The notes: generated from the sequence alone by a model not told the origin. Shown: positions 24,750 through 34,464, numbered from the stretch's first letter. The stretch is DNA of 47,014 nucleotides from Myxococcales bacterium (GCA_005777185.1 SXNL01000382.1:1-47014); one strand, 5' to 3'. Program-made: numbers and translations.

Positions 24750-25310
24750 TCAGTGGTTGGCGGCCTGCATCACGGCGCTCAGGATCCCACCGAGGATCCC
24801 GAGGACGAACGCGACGATCGAGAGGATCGTCGCCGTCTTCGCCTTGCTACGCGCCGTCTCGAGGTCGCCTGCCTTCTTGGCGTTGCCCGCCTGGATGGAG
24901 AAGACGATGCCGATGATGCCGAGGATGGTGCCGAGTCCGCAGCAGAAGACCGTGGCGATGATGCTCAGGATGAGCGGGACGGTCGTGTTCACGTCGCCGC
25001 CCGCGCCCGGCATGCCGGGCATCATCGGACCGCCGGGCGGCGGCATCCCACCCGGAGGCCCGAAGGCTCCAGGCCCGCCGTATCCGCCCGGGGGAGGTGT
25101 GCCGAAGCCGCCGCCCGGAGGGGGCCCGCCGTAGCCACCGCCGCCCGGGGGCGCGCCACCGCCCGGAGGGGGCCCGCCGTAACCACCGCCACCCGGGGGC
25201 GCGCCCGGTGGCGGACCTCCGTAGCCGCCACCGCCCGGCGGAAACCCGCCGCCCGGAGGGGGACCGTAGCCGCCTGCGACCTCGAGACTGTTCTGTGTGT
25301 CACCAACCAT
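24750..25310 (-). CDS. CD225/dispanin-like membrane protein with Pro-Gly repeats
   Basis: A 186-residue protein. The first ~105 residues are an extended low-complexity tail of PPGGG, GGYGGPPPG and similar units. The C-terminal ~80 residues have two membrane segments, with the CD225/dispanin pattern between them: LSIIATVFCCGLGTILGIIGIVFS, QAGNAKKAGDLETA, then AKTATILSIVAFVLGIL. The vicinal Cys pair before the first Gly and the conserved loop support this. Bacterial CD225 proteins are common, often with Pro-rich N-termini, and their function is unknown. The start at 25310 begins MVGDTQ; upstream in-frame codons would add Arg-rich residues. A GAGGAG ribosome-binding-like sequence lies upstream. 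It is divergent from the DUF2752 gene. Confidence 0.78.
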   Translation of the reverse strand: MVGDTQNSLEVAGGYGPPPGGGFPPGGGGYGGPPPGAPPGGGGYGGPPPGGGAPPGGGGYGGPPPGGGFGTPPPGGYGGPGAFGPPGGMPPPGGPMMPGMPGAGGDVNTTVPLILSIIATVFCCGLGTILGIIGIVFSIQAGNAKKAGDLETARSKAKTATILSIVAFVLGILGGILSAVMQAANH

Positions 25311-25442
25311 GGGCCATCGTCTCCTCAGAAAAAAGCGCGCCGTGCGGGGGGAGCATCGCACAATCTCGGTCGGTGCGAAAACGAATTAGCATCGACCTTG
25401 CGCCCCTCCCGCGCCCCGCAACCTCGCGCTTCCACGTCCCCG

Positions 25443-25871
25443 ATGCCACCCGACCCCACGTCCACCAGGCCGTCGCCCGTTCGCCATCCCACGCGGGCGC
25501 TCGGCGTCCTTGGCATGGGGGCCCTCGTCGCGGGGGGTCTGTCGCTGGGGGTCGTCCGCTGCCCGATCGCGACCGTCTTGCACGTCCCCTGTCCCGCGTG
25601 TGGCTCCTCGCGCGCGGTCGACGCGCTCGTGCACGGCGATCTCGCGGGCGTGGCGCGCTGGAACCCGATCGCGCCCGTCGCGGTGGCCGCGCTCGCCACG
25701 CTGGGCTTGCAGACCGCCTGGGCCGCCTACAGGGAGGGGTCGCCCATCGCGAGGCTCGACACGCGCGCGGCTCGCTGGACGGTCCGCGTCCTCCTCGCGT
25801 GCGTCGTGCTCGAGCTCGCGATCTGGCTCGCGCGATTCGCCGGCTTCCTCGGCGGGCCGGTTCCGGTGTGA
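25443..25871 (+). CDS. DUF2752 family membrane protein
   Basis: A 142-residue protein with about three hydrophobic segments. The family signature is clear: VRCPIATVLHVPCPACGSSRAV, then LVHGDLAGVARWNP, matching CPxxxxxxxPCPxCGxTRA and GDxxxAxxxNP of DUF2752. The cysteines could bind metal or form a disulfide. The function is unknown. The ATG at 25443 follows a poor context; the frame continues open upstream through unrelated sequence. The gene is followed by 225 bp of repeats rather than another gene. Confidence 0.8.
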   Translation: MPPDPTSTRPSPVRHPTRALGVLGMGALVAGGLSLGVVRCPIATVLHVPCPACGSSRAVDALVHGDLAGVARWNPIAPVAVAALATLGLQTAWAAYREGSPIARLDTRAARWTVRVLLACVVLELAIWLARFAGFLGGPVPV

Positions 25872-25912
25872 GGCCAGCCGGAGACGCCGATCCCACGCCA
25901 GTCCCCGCGCAT

Positions 25913-25956
25913 CTGGGGCACCCCGGGCTGAAGTGCTCCAGCCCGGGGTGCCCCAG
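25913..25956. repeat. Perfect 18-bp inverted repeat (REP-like)
   Basis: CTGGGGCACCCCGGGCTG, an 8-nt loop AAGTGCTC, then its exact reverse complement. It lies 42 bp after the DUF2752 stop. It shares its core with the hairpin at 24656. There is no T-run, so it may be a REP-type element, a terminator or both. Confidence 0.65.
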
Positions 25957-25980
25957 GCGAAGATGAGCCCAGTGCTCAGC

Positions 25981-26018
25981 TTCAGGGAGAGGGCGGCCGG
26001 GAGGGTGAGGTCTGCGCG
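25981..26018 (+). repeat. Dispersed repeat, copy 2
   Basis: It matches 271-306 with two single-base gaps and a few changes (TTCAGGGAGAGGG ... GGGTGAGGTCTGCGCG). The left hairpin arm present in copy 1 is missing here. Confidence 0.6.
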
Positions 26019-26082
26019 CGCGAGGAGCATGCCGTTGGATCGGGGGCCGGCGTGACGCCTTCTCGGCGCAGCCCACATGGGG

Positions 26083-26088
26083 TATTAG
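26083..26088 (+). promoter_or_regulatory. -10-like element before dioxygenase gene
   Basis: TATTAG, 8 nt before the ATG at 26097. It makes the in-frame ATG at 26052 unlikely, since that would lie upstream of the transcript. Confidence 0.35.
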
Positions 26089-26096
26089 CTTCCACC

Positions 26097-26978
26097 ATGC
26101 GCGAAGAGGACAGGACCCTCCTCCGTGAGAGGGGGTGGCTCAGGGTCGCGGACGCGAATGCGCCCCTCCGGATGGCCATCGAGGACAACCCGCGGGGGGC
26201 GGCCGAGATCTTCTTTCCTCGCGAGGTCGAGTGGGTCGAGTTCCAGCAGATCAAGGGCACCGGGCGCGGCGGCGGCCCCGCCGTACCGCTCCACACCGAT
26301 CCGCATCGGTGGAACGGCCGGCCGCCGAACGCGCGGGTCGTGTTCTGCCTGTTGCCCGCCGAGCAGGGCGGGGAGACGCATGTGCTCGACGCGTGGGAGC
26401 TCGCCCACCTCCTCTCCGACTACGACCAGAGCCTCCTCACCGCCCTCTTCGAAGAGCAGCGCGACTTCCCGTACGCCTCCGGCGTCGTCCGCGCGACGAG
26501 CCTCGCCGTCGAGTCCGGTCACCTCTTCTTCACGCAGGCCCCTGAAACGGACGACCGCATCGCCCGTGAGCTCGCGCTGCACGTGCAGTACCTGAAGCCC
26601 GTCAGTGTCCCCCTCGACGCGGGCCAGGCCATCGTCCTCGACAACCACAGGATGCTGCACGGCCGCGCGGCGTACACGAGCCCGCAGGTCTCGCTGTACA
26701 GACTGCTCGTGTGGACCCGGACCCCCGTGTGTCCGCCCCCGGCCGATCTCATGTCCCGGGTCGTCAAGGACGACGGTGGGCCGCGCCCCGGCGGCCCCCG
26801 CGGCGCGATGTCCGAGAAGGAGCGCACGACCACCGCGAAGGAGCGCCTCACGGCGGTCCTCGCGCTCCTCCGCGGTGCGAAGCCCGACGTCATCGCGAAG
26901 CGCTATCGCGTCACGGAGGCCACGCTCGAGATCTGGCGCGAGACGGCCCTGCACGCGATGGAGGACGCCCTCAAGTGA
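26097..26978 (+). CDS. TauD/TfdA-like Fe(II)/2-oxoglutarate dioxygenase fused to a C-terminal HTH
   Basis: A 293-residue protein. The double-stranded beta-helix domain (about residues 35-210) carries the iron triad His66-x-Asp68 (LHTDPH) and His188 (MLHGR). Arg202 lies at the position expected to bind 2-oxoglutarate. The surrounding VFCLLPAEQGGETHVLD and VLDNHRMLHGRAAY are typical of the TauD/clavaminate-synthase superfamily. After a Gly/Pro-rich linker, residues 246-292 form a short helical, HTH-like module (RLTAVLALLRG, IAKRYRVTEATLEIWRE) like those of transposase-type regulators. This fusion is unusual. The stop codon overlaps the GTG of the kinase gene, so the two are probably translated together. 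The substrate is unknown; small-molecule or protein hydroxylation are both possible. Confidence 0.8.
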   Translation: MREEDRTLLRERGWLRVADANAPLRMAIEDNPRGAAEIFFPREVEWVEFQQIKGTGRGGGPAVPLHTDPHRWNGRPPNARVVFCLLPAEQGGETHVLDAWELAHLLSDYDQSLLTALFEEQRDFPYASGVVRATSLAVESGHLFFTQAPETDDRIARELALHVQYLKPVSVPLDAGQAIVLDNHRMLHGRAAYTSPQVSLYRLLVWTRTPVCPPPADLMSRVVKDDGGPRPGGPRGAMSEKERTTTAKERLTAVLALLRGAKPDVIAKRYRVTEATLEIWRETALHAMEDALK

Positions 26979-28636
26979 GGATCTGCCCGCGTTGCACGGA
27001 GCTCTTTCCGGACGACGCGGCCTACTGCCCCCTCTGCGGCGCCACGCTCCGGCGGTCGACGGACCGGTACCTCGGGAAGGTCATCGCCTCTCGCTACAGG
27101 CTCACCAGGCGCCTCGGCCAGGGCGGGATGTCGGTCGTCTACCTCGCCACGCACGTCGTGATCGAACGCCAGAGCGCGATCAAGATCCTGCGGCACGACC
27201 TCGGGCTGTCGCCCTCGCACCGCGAGCGCTTCCTCCGCGAGGCCCGCGCCGTGAACCGGATCAACCACCGCAACATCGTCGAGATCACCGACGTCGGGGA
27301 GTCGGACGGGATCGCGTACCTCGTCATGGAATACGTGAAGGGCGACAGCTTGCTCTCGCTCCTCCGCGCGGGCGCGATGCCCTGGCTCCGCGCCGCGAAG
27401 ATCGCGATCCAGATCGCGAGCGCGCTCGCCCGCGCCCACCAGGTCGGGGTCATCCATCGCGATCTCAAGCCCGAGAACGTGATGATCCTGCCGCAGTTCG
27501 ACGAGGACGCCGTCAAGCTCATGGACTTCGGGATCGCGAAGATGGTCGACCTGCCGTCGCTCACCTTCTCCGAGCAGCTCTTCGGCACGCCTGGCTACAT
27601 CGCGCCCGAGTACGTCGAGGGCTTGCCCATCGACGCCCGCTGCGACGTGTACGCGCTCGGCGTGCTCCTGTACGAGATGACCACGGCGCGGCTCCCCTAC
27701 GACGGCAAGGGCCACGCGGACCTCCTGCTCATGCCCCTCACCTCGTCCCCGGTGCCCCCGAGCAGCCGGGTGCCAGGGCTACCGGGCGATCTCGAGGCGC
27801 TCATCCTGCGCATGCTCTCGCGTCGTCCCGACGACCGCCCCCACGACGCGTTCGCCGTGCACGACGTCCTCCTCGACATCGTCCGGCGCCACGGGGGCGG
27901 GGGCCCGCCGCCCGAGGTCGCCTCGCGCGCGCGTCCGTCCGAGCCCGCCCCGGAGCCGCGCGATCCGATCGAGACGCGCGTCGACGCGCGGGAGGACGGC
28001 GCGGCGCATTCCGGCGAGCCGGGGCCTCTCAGCGCCCCGCCGTCGCAGGATCGCTGGCGCCGTGCGCGCGCGGGCCTGGACGATCTCCACGAGCGCCTCG
28101 CACGCGAAGAGGAGCGCCGATCGATCGATCCGGCCACGATGTCACGGGCTCACGATCTGGCCCGCCACGCGGGGGAGCTGATGGCGCGGTGCGAGCGCAC
28201 GTCGCGCGCCGCCGCGGAGCAGCAGCTCGAGGTGGATCGGCTGGAGTCGCTCGCGCGGGAGTTCCGCGCCCGCCTCGGGCGTGCCATCGATGTGCTCGTC
28301 CGCGACCGCTCCCGCGAGCGCGCGCACCTCGAGGCGATGCGCGTGCGCACGGGCACGATCGCCCGCGGTAGTCGCCCGGACGACGAGGCGCGCGTGTGGG
28401 AGAAGGCGGCGCTGGACACGGAGGGCGCGCACACGCGCCAGGTCATCGCCGACCTCACGTTCCAGATCGACGCGCTGCAGGCGCAGCTCGACCGGAAGAA
28501 CGAGGAGCTCGACCTCGCCTTCGTCGCGGCGTCGGGCGCGCTCGAGGGGAGCGTCACCGCCCTCCGCCACCTCGCGGGGGAGCTCGCCCGGACGATCGAC
28601 GAGGGCGCCGCGCTCGTCCCGCGCCGGGGGCGATGA
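26975..28636 (+). CDS. Zinc-ribbon Ser/Thr protein kinase with C-terminal coiled coil
   Basis: A 553-residue soluble Hanks-type kinase. It starts with a zinc ribbon (Cys4, Cys7, Cys18, Cys21: CPRC...CPLCG). The kinase domain (about residues 41-300) is complete: LGQGGMSVVY loop, Lys70 in AIKIL, HRDLKPEN with Asp163, DFG at 184-186, and GTPGYIAPEY. A Pro/Arg-rich linker leads to a C-terminal third that is heptad-rich (Arg/Glu/Ala/Leu) and should form coiled coils. There is no membrane helix and no PASTA or FHA domain. It begins with GTG overlapping the dioxygenase stop (GTGA). A pseudokinase gene follows within about 50 bp, suggesting a kinase/pseudokinase pair. Confidence 0.93.
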   Translation: MRICPRCTELFPDDAAYCPLCGATLRRSTDRYLGKVIASRYRLTRRLGQGGMSVVYLATHVVIERQSAIKILRHDLGLSPSHRERFLREARAVNRINHRNIVEITDVGESDGIAYLVMEYVKGDSLLSLLRAGAMPWLRAAKIAIQIASALARAHQVGVIHRDLKPENVMILPQFDEDAVKLMDFGIAKMVDLPSLTFSEQLFGTPGYIAPEYVEGLPIDARCDVYALGVLLYEMTTARLPYDGKGHADLLLMPLTSSPVPPSSRVPGLPGDLEALILRMLSRRPDDRPHDAFAVHDVLLDIVRRHGGGGPPPEVASRARPSEPAPEPRDPIETRVDAREDGAAHSGEPGPLSAPPSQDRWRRARAGLDDLHERLAREEERRSIDPATMSRAHDLARHAGELMARCERTSRAAAEQQLEVDRLESLAREFRARLGRAIDVLVRDRSRERAHLEAMRVRTGTIARGSRPDDEARVWEKAALDTEGAHTRQVIADLTFQIDALQAQLDRKNEELDLAFVAASGALEGSVTALRHLAGELARTIDEGAALVPRRGR

Positions 28637-28674
28637 TCTTCCACAAAGTCCCGTTTGCGGACCTGCGTTCGCGA

Positions 28675-28680
28675 TATCAT
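28675..28680 (+). promoter_or_regulatory. -10-like hexamer before pseudokinase gene
   Basis: TATCAT, 7 nt before the GTG at 28688. It supports that start over the TTG at 28655. Confidence 0.4.
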
Positions 28681-28687
28681 CGCCCGC

Positions 28688-30076
28688 GTGATCATCGACA
28701 CCGCGGCGCATCCCGCTCTCGAGCCGTACAAGACCCTGCAGGAGCTCTCGTCCGAGGCCGGTCGCCGCACGCTCCTGGCGCGGCTCGGCGAGGACCTCGT
28801 GACCGTCGAGATCCTCGCCGAGAAGGCCGTCCCCGAGGAGATCCGCGCCGCGCTCGCCGCGGAGGCCGCGCGCGTGTCGAGGCTGTCGGACGAGACCATC
28901 CTCCGCATGCGCCCGCCGGTCCTCGCCGACGACCTCGCGGCCATCGTGACGGAATACATGGAGGGGGTCTCGCTCCAGCGTCTCCTCCGCTTCGCCGCGA
29001 GCCGCGGCGTCCGCCTCCCGGACATCACGAACTGGTACCTGATAGAGCGCATCCTGCACGCGGTCGCCAGCGCGCACGCGTTCGAGGAGGAGGACGCTCC
29101 GTCCCCGATCGTCCACGGCGGCCTGGTCGCCGCGAGCGTCGTCGTCGGATGGGACGGGACCACGAGGGTCCGAGATTTCGGTCTCGCGCGCATGCGCGAG
29201 CTCGTGGAGTCCCTCCGCCCGGAGAGCGACGAGCTCCCGCGCCTGATGTCACCCGAGCAGGCGCGCGGCGAGGCCACGACCGAACGCACGGACGTCTACA
29301 ACCTCGCCATGCTGGCCGTGCGCCTCGGCACGGGCCGGACCCCCTACGCGAAGTACCGCAAGGCCGCAGAGCGCATGCTCGCCATGTCCGATGGCAAGGT
29401 CGCCAGGCTCAGCAAGACCCGCCCGGATCTCCCCGAGGCGGCGCGCGTCGCCTTCGATCGCGCGCTCGAGGCCGACCCCGAGAAGCGCACCGTCACCGCG
29501 GCCGATCTCCTCGCCGCCGTGCGCGAGAGCTTCGACATCGAGGGAGGCAAGGCGGGCCTTCGCAAGCTGCTCCTCCGCTGGCGCGACCCGATCGAGAAGG
29601 CCGTCACGCCGTGGGAGCGCGGGACCTCGACGGGCCTCCGCATGGATCTCTCGATGCCCGACGACGTGCCGGCCGTCATGGCCGGGGTGATGGCCGGGGC
29701 CCTGGCGCTGGTGATGCCCGACGATCGTCCCAGCTCCGAGTCCCTCGTGTCGGTCGAAGATCCGAGCGACAGCACGCGCGGAGACAAGGGCTCGGTCGCG
29801 AAGGAGGAGAAGGCGCTCGCCCCGACCGACGTCGCGACGAGCCTGTCGCGCCTCGGCTCGTCGGTACCGGAGGCGCTCAACATGCCGCTCCCCGCCATCC
29901 GGATGTCGGTCCCGAGCCTGCCGCAGGCGGAGCCACTCTACACGGGTCACATCCACGCGCCGCCGGCCAAACCGCAGTTCTTCAGCGGCAGGATCGCGGC
30001 CGTGACGATGCTCTTCCTGTTCACCGCATTGACCGCGGGGGCGCTCATCCTGTTCAGGTACCTCGGGCTGATGTGA
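28688..30076 (+). CDS. Membrane-anchored pseudokinase
   Basis: A 462-residue protein with a protein-kinase fold that lacks key catalytic residues. There is no glycine-rich loop; the VAIK strand reads VTVEIL, with Glu near residue 41 in place of Lys. The HRDLKxxN catalytic loop reads HGGLVAAS (His143 on), so the catalytic Asp is missing. DFG (163-165), SPEQ in place of APE, and DVYNLAML are kept, which shows the ancestry. A long low-complexity linker follows, and a single membrane helix ends the protein (about 437-457, MLFLFTALTAGALILF). It should be a type II-like anchored scaffold or regulator. An in-frame TTG at 28655 would add 11 residues. It lies directly after the zinc-ribbon kinase, which is a natural candidate partner. 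Confidence 0.82.
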   Translation: MIIDTAAHPALEPYKTLQELSSEAGRRTLLARLGEDLVTVEILAEKAVPEEIRAALAAEAARVSRLSDETILRMRPPVLADDLAAIVTEYMEGVSLQRLLRFAASRGVRLPDITNWYLIERILHAVASAHAFEEEDAPSPIVHGGLVAASVVVGWDGTTRVRDFGLARMRELVESLRPESDELPRLMSPEQARGEATTERTDVYNLAMLAVRLGTGRTPYAKYRKAAERMLAMSDGKVARLSKTRPDLPEAARVAFDRALEADPEKRTVTAADLLAAVRESFDIEGGKAGLRKLLLRWRDPIEKAVTPWERGTSTGLRMDLSMPDDVPAVMAGVMAGALALVMPDDRPSSESLVSVEDPSDSTRGDKGSVAKEEKALAPTDVATSLSRLGSSVPEALNMPLPAIRMSVPSLPQAEPLYTGHIHAPPAKPQFFSGRIAAVTMLFLFTALTAGALILFRYLGLM

Positions 30077-30182
30077 GCTCCGGCTCGCGCTCGCCTGAGG
30101 CGGGACGGTGGACGGCCGCCAGCGGAAGGCCGTGAGGGGAAACGGACGGGCGCGCCGGGCCACGTTGTGGCACGATCGCGTC

Positions 30183-31550
30183 ATGCGCTCCTTCGCCCCC
30201 CTCGCGCTCCTCCTGGCCACGTCCCTCGCCTCCGTCACGCTGCTGACCGAGCGCGACGCCTCCGCGTGCGGCGGATGCTTCACGCCGCCGGAGAACCCGT
30301 CGGTGGTCACCGATCACAAGATGATCCTCAGCGTGTCGCAGACGCAGACCACCCTGTACGATCAGATCCGGTACACCGGCAACCCGAAGTCCTTCGCCTG
30401 GGTGCTCCCCATCTCGGGCACCGCCAGGATCGGCCTCTCCTCCGACGCCCTCTTCCAGATCCTCGACCAGAGCACCCAGACGGCGATCCAGGCGCCGCCG
30501 CTCCGTTGCCCGGGGCCGCCCCCCAACTGCCGCTTCGCCGCGCCGAGCGCGGCCGAGGACGGCGCGAGCGGCGGCGTGAAGGTGCTCGAGAGCAAGGTCG
30601 TCGGCCCGTTCGCGACGGTCACGCTCGCGGCCACCGATCCGAAGGCCCTCACCGACTGGCTCGCGGCGAACGGGTTCGTCATCCCCGCGGACGTCGCCCC
30701 GGTCATCGAGAAGTACGTGACCGAGAAGTTCAACTTCATCGCCATGAAGCTCGTGCCTGGCGCCGGCGTCGATGCGATGCGGCCCGTCTCGGTGGCGATC
30801 GACGGCGCCTCGCCGACGCTCCCGCTCCGGATGGTGGCCGCCGGCACGGGCGCGGTCGTGGGCATCACGCTCTACGTCGTGGGCGAGGGGCGTTACGAGC
30901 CCCAGAACTTCCCGATGTTCCGCGTCGAGGACGCGGAGCTGGTCTGGGACTGGGCCAAGAACCAGAGCAATTACAAAGATCTCCGGAAGGCCAAGACGGA
31001 CGCGGGCGGCGGGAAGATCTGGGAGCTGGAGTCCAGCGTGACGACGAGCCAGGCGCAGATCCGGAGCGGCGTCTCGAACCCGATCTACGATCCCGTGACC
31101 GGGGAGCGGAAGACCGACGGCGGCTACGTGCCGGTCGTGGAGGACGGCAAGATCACGAAGACCGCCGAGCAGGTGCGCGACGAGGACCTGGCCACGCTCT
31201 TCGCAGGCATGAAGGGCAGCTCCCTCCGGGTGACGCGAATCCGCGCCGATCTCGCTCACGCCGCGCTCGACAAGGACCTCGTCCTCACCGCCTCGCAGAA
31301 CCAGAACCTCGCGCCCAACCTCCGCAGCGTGACCCGGGAGCAGGGCCAGCCGCTCTGCCCGGTGTTCGACGGCTGCAACGTCACCGGCCAGGCGCCCCGC
31401 GATCAGGTGACCGGGGCGGGCCCGGGTGGAGGGAAGTCGTCGTTCGCGTGCGCCACGACCACGCGTGCGCCGTACGCGAGCCTGCTGTCGATCGTGGGCC
31501 TGGCGGGCCTCGCGGGCCTCGTGGTCCTACGACGCCGGCGGATGGACTGA
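30183..31550 (+). CDS. DUF2330 protein with MYXO-CTERM-like tail
   Basis: A 455-residue exported protein. The signal peptide is residues 1-24 (ending DASACGG), and the mature N-terminus has the CGGCF of DUF2330, followed by MILSVSQTQTTLYDQIRY and FAWVLPISG. The C-terminus has a Gly-rich spacer, a lone Cys (SSFACA), a hydrophobic helix (LLSIVGLAGLAGLVVL) and RRRR. This is the tripartite layout of myxobacterial surface-sorting (MYXO-CTERM) tails, so surface anchoring is likely. The function of DUF2330 is unknown. The start at 30183 gives a proper signal peptide; the longer ATG at 30108 adds charged residues. Its 3' end overlaps the opposing CPBP gene by 24 bp. Confidence 0.85.
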   Translation: MRSFAPLALLLATSLASVTLLTERDASACGGCFTPPENPSVVTDHKMILSVSQTQTTLYDQIRYTGNPKSFAWVLPISGTARIGLSSDALFQILDQSTQTAIQAPPLRCPGPPPNCRFAAPSAAEDGASGGVKVLESKVVGPFATVTLAATDPKALTDWLAANGFVIPADVAPVIEKYVTEKFNFIAMKLVPGAGVDAMRPVSVAIDGASPTLPLRMVAAGTGAVVGITLYVVGEGRYEPQNFPMFRVEDAELVWDWAKNQSNYKDLRKAKTDAGGGKIWELESSVTTSQAQIRSGVSNPIYDPVTGERKTDGGYVPVVEDGKITKTAEQVRDEDLATLFAGMKGSSLRVTRIRADLAHAALDKDLVLTASQNQNLAPNLRSVTREQGQPLCPVFDGCNVTGQAPRDQVTGAGPGGGKSSFACATTTRAPYASLLSIVGLAGLAGLVVLRRRRMD

Positions 31551-32279
31551 ACGCGGCGGCCCGCGGTCTGCCGTCTGCTGTCCGCCGAGCAATCCACCCA
31601 GCTTTCTCTTCTTCCCCGCGGGCGTATCGCGCAAGTACCGCGTGTTCGCGTAGTTCACCACGACGTGCGCCGCGATCGGCCCGAGAAGGCTCCCCGTGAG
31701 GTGAAACAGGGTGCCGAGCGCGAGGCCCATCAAGGTGGCCGACGCCATCCAGGCCCACCGTGCGGAGCCACGCCGGAGCCGCAGCTGGTGCACCGCGCCG
31801 AACGCGATCGCGCTGGCCCATATCCCGATCGTCGCGGAGAGGAGGCCTCGGAAGAACAGCTCCTCTGCGAGCCCGGCCGTGAGCGCCGCGAGGAACAGGC
31901 GCCCGTCCGACGCGCCGCCGAGGTCGGCGCGCAGATCCCTCGCCCACTCGGCACCCCAGCTGAACGTCACGACGGCCCGCCGCGTGAGCAGCACGACCAT
32001 CCCCGCGATCGACAGGCCTCCGGCCACGCTCGCCGCGACGAGCAGCGGGGGCTCCAGCGCGAGCCAGGGCTCCGTCACGAAGGGATCCCGCCCGCCCCAC
32101 GCGAGCGCGGCCGCCGCGAGGATGACGGCCGCGCAGATCGCCAGGCGCAACCCCAGCTGGAGCCGCCACGTGGGGGGGCCCGGCCGTTCGGCCGAGCCGA
32201 CTTCCTGCAGCGCCTCGACCCGCACGACCGGAAGCTTCCACCTTTTTTGGAGGGGGGCAAGGGGCGAAAGGGTGAGCAC
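31527..32279 (-). CDS. CPBP-family intramembrane metalloprotease (second copy)
   Basis: A 250-residue membrane protein with several hydrophobic segments. It carries EELFFRGL (EExxxR), GAVHQL and the final AAHVVVNYAN, the CPBP/Abi triad. The N-terminal ~40 residues are unlike the family and may be excess; a GTG near 32225 is an alternative start. The C-terminal tail (GGQQTADRGPP and on) is encoded by a GGACGGC-type dispersed repeat, so it is probably not functional, and it runs into the end of the DUF2330 gene on the other strand. It is divergent from the HD-GYP regulator with almost no gap, another reason to suspect a shorter true N-terminus. The substrate is unknown. Confidence 0.82.
   Translation of the reverse strand: MLTLSPLAPLQKRWKLPVVRVEALQEVGSAERPGPPTWRLQLGLRLAICAAVILAAAALAWGGRDPFVTEPWLALEPPLLVAASVAGGLSIAGMVVLLTRRAVVTFSWGAEWARDLRADLGGASDGRLFLAALTAGLAEELFFRGLLSATIGIWASAIAFGAVHQLRLRRGSARWAWMASATLMGLALGTLFHLTGSLLGPIAAHVVVNYANTRYLRDTPAGKKRKLGGLLGGQQTADRGPPRSVHPPAS
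31566..31587 (-). repeat. Heptamer-type dispersed repeat, locus 2
   Basis: 21 of 22 positions are identical to 12917-12938. It encodes the low-complexity tail of the second CPBP protein. Confidence 0.65.
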
Positions 32280-32293
32280 GCGCAGGTGGCCCG

Positions 32294-33817
<1,524 letters not shown>

Positions 33818-33823
33818 GGGAGC

Positions 33824-33911
33824 CGGCGGACGGCGGACGGCGGACGGCGGACAGCGGACGGTGGAAAGCGGACGGGGGACGGCGGACGGGGACGGCGGAC
33901 AGCGGACGGGG
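33824..33911 (+). repeat. Heptanucleotide tandem repeat, locus 3
   Basis: About twelve degenerate units of CGGCGGA (variants CAGCGGA, CGGTGGA, AAGCGGA, CGGGGGA) begin 7 bp after the HD-GYP stop codon. Parts match 12928-12942 exactly on the opposite strand. Confidence 0.8.
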
Positions 33912-34266
33912 TTCCGCGTTCGGCGGTGGTACGTGTGCCTCCTGCCCGAACGCGAGCGAACGCGCCGGGGTTCATCGAGATGAGCGTGGGTGGCCTACGC
34001 GTCGTTCGCGGGGCGGGTCGATGTCAGGCGAGCCACGCGGCCGCGTGGGCGAGGACGTTCGCGACGAGGACGCCGAGAAGCGCGACGCAGGTGACCTTTT
34101 CGAGACCTCGAACGAGCAAGGTGGCGGTGCCGTGATGGACTTGAGATGGGCGTTGGACAGCTCGCAGAGGGCGCGCGGGCGCGATACGCGATCGCTCGCG
34201 GCGATGTGGAGAGGGACGAGGCGCCGCCGTCGCGCGCCGCGTGACGGGCGACACGAGGTGACGGAC

Positions 34267-34300
34267 GCGAGGCCCCCGCGAGTGATCGCGGGGGCCTCGC
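34267..34300. terminator. Strong 15-bp hairpin
   Basis: GCGAGGCCCCCGCGA, loop GTGA, then the exact reverse complement, followed by TGTTTCC. It is the best intrinsic-terminator shape in the window. It lies 450 bp from the HD-GYP stop and 178 bp before Uma2, so the transcript it ends is unclear. Confidence 0.6.
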
Positions 34301-34464
34301 TGTTTCCGGCGCTCGAGATCCGCGCGACGCTGTCCGCTGGCCACCGAGAACCGAGAACTCGCCACGGCCACTTCCGCGCCGTGCAACCGCGTGAGATCAC
34401 ACGCGCCACGTCCCGGCACGCCGCGTGTGGTGCCGTCGACCATGCATGCCCGAGCGCGCGACGG

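Noticed and set aside
30165-30183. TGGCACG before the DUF2330 gene as a sigma54 promoter
   Set aside because: The -12 element (TTGCA-type) is absent at the required spacing and the site would lie almost on the start codon.
34024-34119. 31-residue hydrophobic minus-strand frame with TTG start
   Set aside because: No ribosome-binding or -10-like signal and no way to judge conservation; kept only as part of the gene-free-region finding.
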